From assembly GCF_050313795.1 (NCBI RefSeq), contig NZ_JBNPMC010000020.1, positions 1 through 59,184 of the forward strand: a DNA stretch of 59,184 nucleotides. Direction: 5' to 3'. The stretch comes from CAMBRQ01 sp945870325 (GTDB taxonomy: Bacteria; Bacillota; Clostridia; Lachnospirales; Lachnospiraceae). Every line of letters starts with the position of its first letter. The stretch's first letter is position 1. The notes under the pieces were generated by a model. That model was not told the origin of the DNA, did not search any database, and saw only the letters and a list, made by a program, of their open reading frames with translations. This document shows positions 53,556 through 59,184 of the stretch, piece after piece. Position numbers and translations under genes: made by a program.

Positions 53556-54815
53556 ATGGTAGGAAGGAACGACGATCAGGTAAGGTGTTCGTTCTGTAAC
53601 AAGACGCAGAATCAGGTGAGGAAACTGATTGCAGGACCCAATGGGACTTATATCTGTGATGAGTGTGTGGATGTATGCACCGAGATTCTGGAAGAAGAGT
53701 TCGCATATGATGACGGAAGACAGTGGAACCCATTTGCGGATATTAATCTGCTGAAACCGGAGGAGATTAAGGAATTCCTGGACGGATATGTAATAGGACA
53801 GGAGGAAGCGAAGAAGGTTCTGTCTGTTGCAGTATACAATCATTATAAGAGAATCATGGCCGGAAAAGATATGGGAGTAGAACTTGGAAAGAGTAATATT
53901 CTGATGCTTGGGCCAACAGGATGCGGCAAGACATTACTTGCCCAGTCCCTTGCCAAGATTCTGGGTGTTCCATTCGCCATTGCAGATGCAACTGCTTTGA
54001 CAGAAGCCGGATACGTAGGGGAGGATGTGGAGAACATTCTGCTTAAAATCATCCAGGCGGCAGATGGCGATATCGAACGTGCAGAGTATGGCATTATCTA
54101 TATCGATGAGATTGACAAGATTACTAGAAAATCTGAAAACCCATCGATTACAAGAGACGTCTCAGGTGAAGGCGTACAGCAGGCGCTTCTGAAGATTATA
54201 GAAGGAACGGTTGCCAATGTTCCGCCTCAGGGTGGAAGAAAGCACCCGCATCAGGAGTTGATCCAGATTGACACGACCAATATCCTGTTTATCTGCGGCG
54301 GCGCATTTGAAGGAATTGATAAGATTATCGAGAAACGTATCGATCAGAAGTCTATCGGATTCAATGTGGAGATCGCGAACAAGCATGAGAATGATGTTGA
54401 CAGATTATTGCAGCAGGTATTACCGCAGGATCTCGTGAAATTCGGCTTGATTCCGGAGTTAGTAGGCCGTGTTCCGGTGACAGTATCTTTAGAGATGCTG
54501 GATGAGGAGGCACTGATGCGTATCTTGACAGAGCCGAAGAATGCGATTGTGAAGCAGTATCAGAAGATGCTGGAGTTGGATGGAGTAGACTTGGTATTTG
54601 ACGATGCGGCTCTGAATGCAATTGCAGAGACTTCTCTTAAGAGGAAGACGGGTGCCAGAGGATTGCGTGCGATCATGGAGAATATCATGATGGATATCAT
54701 GTATAAGGCTCCGTCAGATGAGACGTTAAAGTCATGCCGTATTACGGAAGACGTTGTAAAAGGAATCGGAGAACCGGAGTGTGAACATACTGCGGTCAGA
54801 TCTGAGAGTGCATAA
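53556..54815 (+). CDS. clpX: ATP-dependent Clp protease ATPase subunit ClpX
   Basis: AAA+ unfoldase that delivers substrates to ClpP; 419 residues. The N-terminal zinc-binding domain has CSFCNKTQ and ICDECVDVC (four cysteines). Walker A is MLGPTGCGKT near residue 120, Walker B IIYIDEIDKI, and the C-terminal domain includes LIPELVGRVPV and KTGARGLRAIMENIM. A GAGGTGAG site precedes the ATG. A terminator separates it from lon. Confidence 0.98.
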   Translation: MVGRNDDQVRCSFCNKTQNQVRKLIAGPNGTYICDECVDVCTEILEEEFAYDDGRQWNPFADINLLKPEEIKEFLDGYVIGQEEAKKVLSVAVYNHYKRIMAGKDMGVELGKSNILMLGPTGCGKTLLAQSLAKILGVPFAIADATALTEAGYVGEDVENILLKIIQAADGDIERAEYGIIYIDEIDKITRKSENPSITRDVSGEGVQQALLKIIEGTVANVPPQGGRKHPHQELIQIDTTNILFICGGAFEGIDKIIEKRIDQKSIGFNVEIANKHENDVDRLLQQVLPQDLVKFGLIPELVGRVPVTVSLEMLDEEALMRILTEPKNAIVKQYQKMLELDGVDLVFDDAALNAIAETSLKRKTGARGLRAIMENIMMDIMYKAPSDETLKSCRITEDVVKGIGEPECEHTAVRSESA

Positions 54816-54821
54816 TGATAA

Positions 54822-54860
54822 GAGGCGGGTGCAAGAGGTAACGTTGTACCCGCTCATTTT
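54822..54860 (+). terminator. Terminator after clpX
   Basis: GCGGGTGCAA (54825-54834) pairs with TTGTACCCGC (54844-54853) with one G-U pair, followed by TCATTTT. Confidence 0.65.
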
Positions 54861-54955
54861 ACTCTAGGGGAGACTTCATTTTAGTTGTCATACATCCAGG
54901 AGGGACTGGTGTTAGCAGACCTGCGGGGAGTATGGAAGAGTTAGGAGAAATGCTT

Positions 54956-57331
54956 ATGAGTAGAGAGACGATGAGCCTGCCTATGGTGGCTCTAAGAGGA
55001 ATAACCATATTACCGGAGATGGTGCGCCACTTTGATGTCAGCCGGGAGAAATCCCTTAAGGCGATCGAGGAGGCTATGGAAGGCGACCAGAAGATATTCC
55101 TGTCTGCACAAAAGGATATAGATGTGGAAGATCCAGGCGTTGCAGATGTGTATCAGATGGGATGTATTGCTACCATCCGCCAGATTGTAAAATTACCAAA
55201 GAAAATGAGCAGAGTTCTGATATCAGGAGAAGCCAGAGCCTGCATAAATGCGATAGAGTCCGAAGAACCTTATCTTCGGGCGAATGTAACTGTAATTGAA
55301 GATGCCGATACGTCTGTGGAAGATACGGGTGCCAAGGAGCATCCATTGAATCTGGAAGCGATGATTCGTGGCATGAAAGATATTTTTAAAGAATATCTTT
55401 TGAAGAATCCGAAATTATCCAAAGAACTGGCATTTCAGATTGAGAATATCAATGATCTGAAACGGCTGGTTGATGTAATTGCAGCCAATGTGCCATTCTC
55501 CTATACGGATGCCCAGCAGCTTCTGGAGGAGACGGATCTGATGCGGCGTTATGAACTTCTGGCTTTTAAAGTGGTGAATGAGATCCAGATTCAGAATGTC
55601 AAAGAAGAGATTCAGATGAAGGTGAAGGAGAAGGTTGACAAGAACCAGCGGGAATACATTCTTCGGGAAGAGATGAAACTGATTCGTGAGGAACTGGGGG
55701 ATGATAACACGCTGTCCGATGCGGATGAGTTCCAGCAGGCAGCAGATGCTTTGAATGCTCCTGCGGAAGTGAAGGAGAAACTGAATAAAGAGATCAAGAG
55801 ATTCCGCAATTCTATGGGGAATCCGGCAGAGATCGGTGTGATCCGCACATATATTGAGACGATACTTGAGATGCCTTGGGATAAGATCTGTGAGGAGCAT
55901 CAGGATATTGGATTTGCCAAAGAGGTGCTGGATGCAGATCACTATGGATTAGACAAAGTCAAAGAAAGGGTGTTGGAATTCCTGGCGGTGCGTGCGCTCA
56001 CTAAGAAAGGAGAGACGCCGATCCTTTGCCTGGTAGGACCTCCGGGAACTGGTAAGACTTCCATTGCTAAGTCACTGGCAAGGGCACTTAAGAAGCCTTA
56101 TGTGCGCATTTCATTAGGTGGTGTGCGGGATGAGGCGGAGATTCGCGGACATCGGAAGACTTATGTAGGTGCTATGCCCGGAAGAATTGCCAACGCGATG
56201 AAGCAGGCTGGGGTTAAGAATCCGTTGATGCTGCTGGATGAGATTGATAAAGTTAGCAACGACTATAAGGGAGATACGTTCTCTGCGCTTTTGGAGGTGC
56301 TGGACAGTGAACAGAACCATAAGTTCCGCGATCATTATCTGGAAGTGCCTCTGGATTTGTCGGAGGTGCTGTTCGTGACGACGGCAAATACGCTGCAGAC
56401 CATTCCAAGGCCGCTTCTGGATCGTATGGAAGTGATCGAAGTCAGCAGTTATACAGAGAATGAGAAACTGCACATTGCCATGGAGCATCTGATTCCGAAG
56501 CAGTTAGAGAAACATGGTCTGACACCGGAGCAGTTGACTATCAGTAAGAAGGCTGTATGGAAGATGGCTCGTAATTATACGAAAGAGGCAGGTGTAAGGC
56601 AGTTAGAGCGTAAGATCGGAGATATTTGCAGAAAGGCAGCAAGGGAGATTCTGGAGACGAAGAAGAAAGCGATCCATGTAACAGAGCGTAATCTTCACAA
56701 TTATCTTGGCAAAGAATTATATATTTATCAGATGGCAAATGAAGTAGATGAGGTAGGAATCGTCCGTGGTCTGGCATGGACCAGCGTGGGCGGGGATACC
56801 TTACAGATTGAAGTGAATGTGATGCCGGGAGAAGGAGAGATCCTATTAACTGGTCAGTTAGGCGACGTGATGAAAGAATCTGCAAGAACAGGCATCAGTT
56901 ATATTCGGTCTGTCAGCAAAGAATACAAGATTGATGAGAATTTCTTCAAAGAGCATGACATACATATCCATATACCAGAAGGTGCTGTGCCGAAGGACGG
57001 ACCATCTGCCGGAATTACGATGGCAACAGCCATGATATCGGCGATTACCGGAAGAAAGGCAAGAGCGGATGTTGCCATGACCGGAGAGATTACTCTTCGG
57101 GGACGTGTGCTTCCGATTGGCGGGCTGAAGGAGAAACTGTTGGCAGCGAAGAGCGCTGGTATTAAGACTGTCATTGTGCCGAAGGAGAATACCGTGGATG
57201 TTGAGGAGATTTCTTCTGAGATTACCAAAGGTATGGAGATTATTCCGGTTTCCTATATGGATGAGGTGTTGAAGATTGCACTGGTTCATCCAAAGAAACA
57301 GGCAAAAACTAAGATTAAGGATAAAAATTAA
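54956..57331 (+). CDS. lon: ATP-dependent protease Lon
   Basis: Cytosolic AAA+ serine protease; about 791 residues. The N-terminal substrate-binding domain (LPMVALRGITILPEMV onward) leads to Walker A GPPGTGKTS and Walker B MLLDEIDKV, then the protease domain with the catalytic Ser in PKDGPSAGITM and Lys in LAAKSAGIKT. Three in-frame starts exist: 54932, 54950 and 54956. TAGGAG (54942-54947) is 8 bases before 54956 but only 2 before 54950, and 54932 has a 1-base gap, so 54956 is preferred. The last codons form the first unit of a tandem repeat. No CIRCE element seen upstream. Confidence 0.95.
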   Translation: MSRETMSLPMVALRGITILPEMVRHFDVSREKSLKAIEEAMEGDQKIFLSAQKDIDVEDPGVADVYQMGCIATIRQIVKLPKKMSRVLISGEARACINAIESEEPYLRANVTVIEDADTSVEDTGAKEHPLNLEAMIRGMKDIFKEYLLKNPKLSKELAFQIENINDLKRLVDVIAANVPFSYTDAQQLLEETDLMRRYELLAFKVVNEIQIQNVKEEIQMKVKEKVDKNQREYILREEMKLIREELGDDNTLSDADEFQQAADALNAPAEVKEKLNKEIKRFRNSMGNPAEIGVIRTYIETILEMPWDKICEEHQDIGFAKEVLDADHYGLDKVKERVLEFLAVRALTKKGETPILCLVGPPGTGKTSIAKSLARALKKPYVRISLGGVRDEAEIRGHRKTYVGAMPGRIANAMKQAGVKNPLMLLDEIDKVSNDYKGDTFSALLEVLDSEQNHKFRDHYLEVPLDLSEVLFVTTANTLQTIPRPLLDRMEVIEVSSYTENEKLHIAMEHLIPKQLEKHGLTPEQLTISKKAVWKMARNYTKEAGVRQLERKIGDICRKAAREILETKKKAIHVTERNLHNYLGKELYIYQMANEVDEVGIVRGLAWTSVGGDTLQIEVNVMPGEGEILLTGQLGDVMKESARTGISYIRSVSKEYKIDENFFKEHDIHIHIPEGAVPKDGPSAGITMATAMISAITGRKARADVAMTGEITLRGRVLPIGGLKEKLLAAKSAGIKTVIVPKENTVDVEEISSEITKGMEIIPVSYMDEVLKIALVHPKKQAKTKIKDKN

Positions 57332-57356
57332 GATTAAGTAAAAACTTAAGATTAAG
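57305..57356 (+). repeat. Three tandem repeats at the lon 3' end
   Basis: AAGATTAAG recurs at 57311-57319, 57330-57338 and 57348-57356, each after an A-rich run (AAAAACT, AAAAATT, AAAAACTT). The unit is 18-19 nt. The first copy encodes the C-terminal KIKDKN and the lon stop codon falls at the junction with the second. Confidence 0.8.
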
Positions 57357-57383
57357 AGTATGATTTAGGTAAGAGGAAAGAAT

Positions 57384-57986
57384 ATGATAATCAGAAATAT
57401 TAATTTGGAGACGGTGTGCGGTATTACGAGCAAGTTGCCGGATAATACGCTGCCGGAGATTGCATTTGCCGGGAAATCGAATGTGGGCAAGTCGTCGCTG
57501 ATCAATGCGCTGATGAACCGTAAGTCCTATGCAAGGACCTCGGCAACGCCGGGGAAGACCCAGACCATTAATTTCTACAATATTAATGAAGAATTGTATC
57601 TGGTGGATCTTCCGGGATATGGATATGCCAAGGTATCTGAGAAAGAGAAGGCCAAATGGGGGCAGTTAATTGAGCGTTACCTGCATGGATCAAAGCAGTT
57701 ACAGGCAGTGTTCCTGCTAATTGATATTCGACATGATCCTTCTGCTAATGATAAGATGATGTATGACTGGATTGTGTCACGAGGGTATAATCCGATCATT
57801 ATAGCGACGAAGTTGGATAAACTTAAGAGAAGTCAGGTGGATAAGCATGTCAAGGCAGTAAAGCAGGGATTGAATCTGGTGCCGGGAACGAAGATTATTC
57901 CATTCTCTTCCGTGACAAAGCAGGGAAGAGATGAAATCTGGGAACTGGTTGAGACAGAGTTCCTTGGCAAAGAAGAGGTGGAATAG
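57384..57986 (+). CDS. engB: Ribosome biogenesis GTP-binding protein YsxC/EngB
   Basis: GTPase needed for assembly of the 50S subunit; 200 residues. G1 is AGKSNVGKSSL (near residues 29-39), G2 region TPGKTQTINF, G3 DLPGYGYAKV, G4 ATKLDKLKRS and G5 FSSVTKQG. GAGGAAAG precedes the ATG. lon followed by engB is the usual order in Bacillus and Clostridia. The permease gene begins 4 bases after the stop. Confidence 0.96.
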   Translation: MIIRNINLETVCGITSKLPDNTLPEIAFAGKSNVGKSSLINALMNRKSYARTSATPGKTQTINFYNINEELYLVDLPGYGYAKVSEKEKAKWGQLIERYLHGSKQLQAVFLLIDIRHDPSANDKMMYDWIVSRGYNPIIIATKLDKLKRSQVDKHVKAVKQGLNLVPGTKIIPFSSVTKQGRDEIWELVETEFLGKEEVE

Positions 57987-57990
57987 TAGC

Positions 57991-59133
57991 ATGAAGACAA
58001 ACTTTAAGGAGCAGCCAAGCGATGAACGTCCTTACTGGAAGGTAATTGTTAGCCTGACCTTTAGCCTGATAGGGACGATTTTATTCCTTTATCTGGGTTA
58101 TAAGTTTATTGTGTTCTTTATGCCATTCGTGATTGGCTGGTGTATTGCCACGATCGCAAGTCCGGTGGTGAACTGGCTGGAAAAAAGGGTGAAGATCGTA
58201 AAGAAACTGGGATCTGCGCTCATGATCATCGGTGTGTTGGCGGTGGTATGTTTTCTGATATATTTTATGATCAGCAGGATTGGGCGCGAGATTGCATATT
58301 TCATACAGGATATGCCGGAGATGTATGAGGATCTGGAGAATGGCTTCAGAAAGATTGGGGACAGCCTGAATGGTGTATTCGGGATGCTGCCTGCTGCAAT
58401 TCAGGAGGGCTGGCATACCATGGTCAATAATCTGGATGAAACGGTAGGAGAACTGATGGGAAAAATCAGTGAGCCAACCTTTACGGCAGCAGGGAATCTG
58501 GCGAAGAGGATTCCCTCGATTCTGGTGGCCATGATTGTTACATTTGTATCTGCGTATTTCTTCATAGCAGAGCGAGAAGAAGTGATCTGTTGGTCTAAAA
58601 AGGTTGCACCGGATTCGCTGGTAACCAGAATGTCTATGGTTGTCGACAACTTAAAATACGCTGTCGGCGGTTATTTTAAGGCTCAACTTAAGATTATGGC
58701 GGTAGTGTATGTAATTTTGCTGATTGGTTTTATCATTCTGGATGTACATTTTTCATTCTTGCTGGCACTTCTCATAGCAATACTCGATTTTCTTCCTTTC
58801 TTTGGAACGGGTACTGCGCTGATTCCGTGGGCGGTATATAAGTTCCTGATGGGAGATTATAAACTGGTGGTCGGACTGCTTGTACTATATGGGGTGTCCC
58901 AACTGGTACGCCAGTTGATCCAGCCGAAATTAGTGGGGGACAGCATGGGGATGAAGCCATTGATTACCTTGGTATTGTTGTATGTAGGATATAAGGTGGG
59001 CAGCGTGTTCGGGATGATCTTTGCTGTGCCGATCGGAATGATTGTAATTAATCTGTATAAAGCGGGTGCATTTGATTATATCCTGGATGATGTGAAGATA
59101 TTGATTGAAGGAATTTTGAGTTTGCGGAGCTGA
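57991..59133 (+). CDS. AI-2E family transporter (PerM-like permease)
   Basis: A 380-residue integral membrane protein of the AI-2E/UPF0118 family. Membrane helices appear at about residues 19-40, 42-58, 72-92, 170-190, 228-250, 252-275, 290-310 and 335-360. The conserved segments are FMPFVIGWCIATIASPVVNW, AILDFLPFFGTGTALIPWA and IQPKLVGDSMG. Members include quorum-signal exporters and sodium/proton exchangers, so the substrate is open. The ATG at 57991 (MKTNFKEQ) is preferred; the frame is open upstream but overlaps engB. It is coupled to engB by proximity. Confidence 0.88.
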   Translation: MKTNFKEQPSDERPYWKVIVSLTFSLIGTILFLYLGYKFIVFFMPFVIGWCIATIASPVVNWLEKRVKIVKKLGSALMIIGVLAVVCFLIYFMISRIGREIAYFIQDMPEMYEDLENGFRKIGDSLNGVFGMLPAAIQEGWHTMVNNLDETVGELMGKISEPTFTAAGNLAKRIPSILVAMIVTFVSAYFFIAEREEVICWSKKVAPDSLVTRMSMVVDNLKYAVGGYFKAQLKIMAVVYVILLIGFIILDVHFSFLLALLIAILDFLPFFGTGTALIPWAVYKFLMGDYKLVVGLLVLYGVSQLVRQLIQPKLVGDSMGMKPLITLVLLYVGYKVGSVFGMIFAVPIGMIVINLYKAGAFDYILDDVKILIEGILSLRS

Positions 59134-59137
59134 TTGC

Positions 59138-59179
59138 AAAAAGGGACAGGGCAAATTCAAAAAGGGACACGGCAAATTT
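59138..59179 (+). repeat. 21-bp tandem duplication at the window edge
   Basis: Two adjacent 21-base units (59138-59158 and 59159-59179) begin AAAAAGGGACA and differ at two positions. Such GGGAC-bearing repeats in Clostridia are often part of REP-like intergenic elements, but the window ends before any larger unit can be seen. Confidence 0.7.
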
Positions 59180-59184
59180 AATTG

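Overview
This window looks like a core chromosomal segment of a Gram-positive Clostridia bacterium, most likely a gut Lachnospiraceae (Dorea, Faecalicatena or Clostridium scindens-like); I cannot name a species from sequence alone. Support: strong AGGAGG ribosome binding sites, a leucine T-box leader, HPr kinase, class III fructose-1,6-bisphosphatase, DUF1846, a eukaryotic-type HisA, a phosphoglycerate-mutase-like homoserine kinase, and the order tig-clpP-clpX-lon-engB. I see no rRNA, tRNA, CRISPR array, prophage or intact insertion sequence.

Layout. 1-5.0 kb: a CapA-type surface protein and a small P-loop protein on the minus strand, then leuS behind a T-box and three tandem RNA hairpins. 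5.1-9 kb: a polyol/uronate dehydrogenase, a membrane-anchored MerR regulator, a YkgJ cysteine-cluster protein. 9-18 kb: sbcD-sbcC, UDP-galactopyranose mutase, then pyrG and a DUF1846 gene on the minus strand. A 160-nt nested palindrome separates glf from pyrG. 18-24 kb: ftsH, uvrC, hprK, glucokinase. 24-33 kb: a class A penicillin-binding protein (minus), YigZ and a single-chain iron-sulfur serine dehydratase (plus), then hpf and the typA-PAP2-PsiE-like operon (minus). 33-38 kb: an SSB-like protein, dapA, dapB, fbp. 38-42 kb: an accessory-flavoured stretch with a lone LytTR protein, a cysteine desulfidase-family enzyme, an Asn/Asp-rich lipoprotein, hisA and a GNAT acetyltransferase. 42-50 kb: secA, prfB with its programmed frameshift, and the aspartate-family operon hom, homoserine kinase, lysC. 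50-59 kb: CYTH protein (minus), DJ-1 protein, lipoprotein, then the proteostasis block tig-clpP-clpX-lon, engB and an AI-2E family permease.

Functional themes: protein quality control (ftsH, tig, clpPX, lon), translation and its control (leuS, typA, hpf, prfB, engB), lysine/threonine-family amino acid synthesis (dapA, dapB, hom, homoserine kinase, lysC), carbon control and gluconeogenesis (hprK, glk, fbp), and DNA repair (sbcCD, uvrC). The protein-coding content is mostly ordinary. The most unusual signals are RNA or DNA structures between genes: the triple hairpin array ahead of leuS, the nested palindrome between glf and pyrG, and mutually exclusive hairpins ahead of tig.
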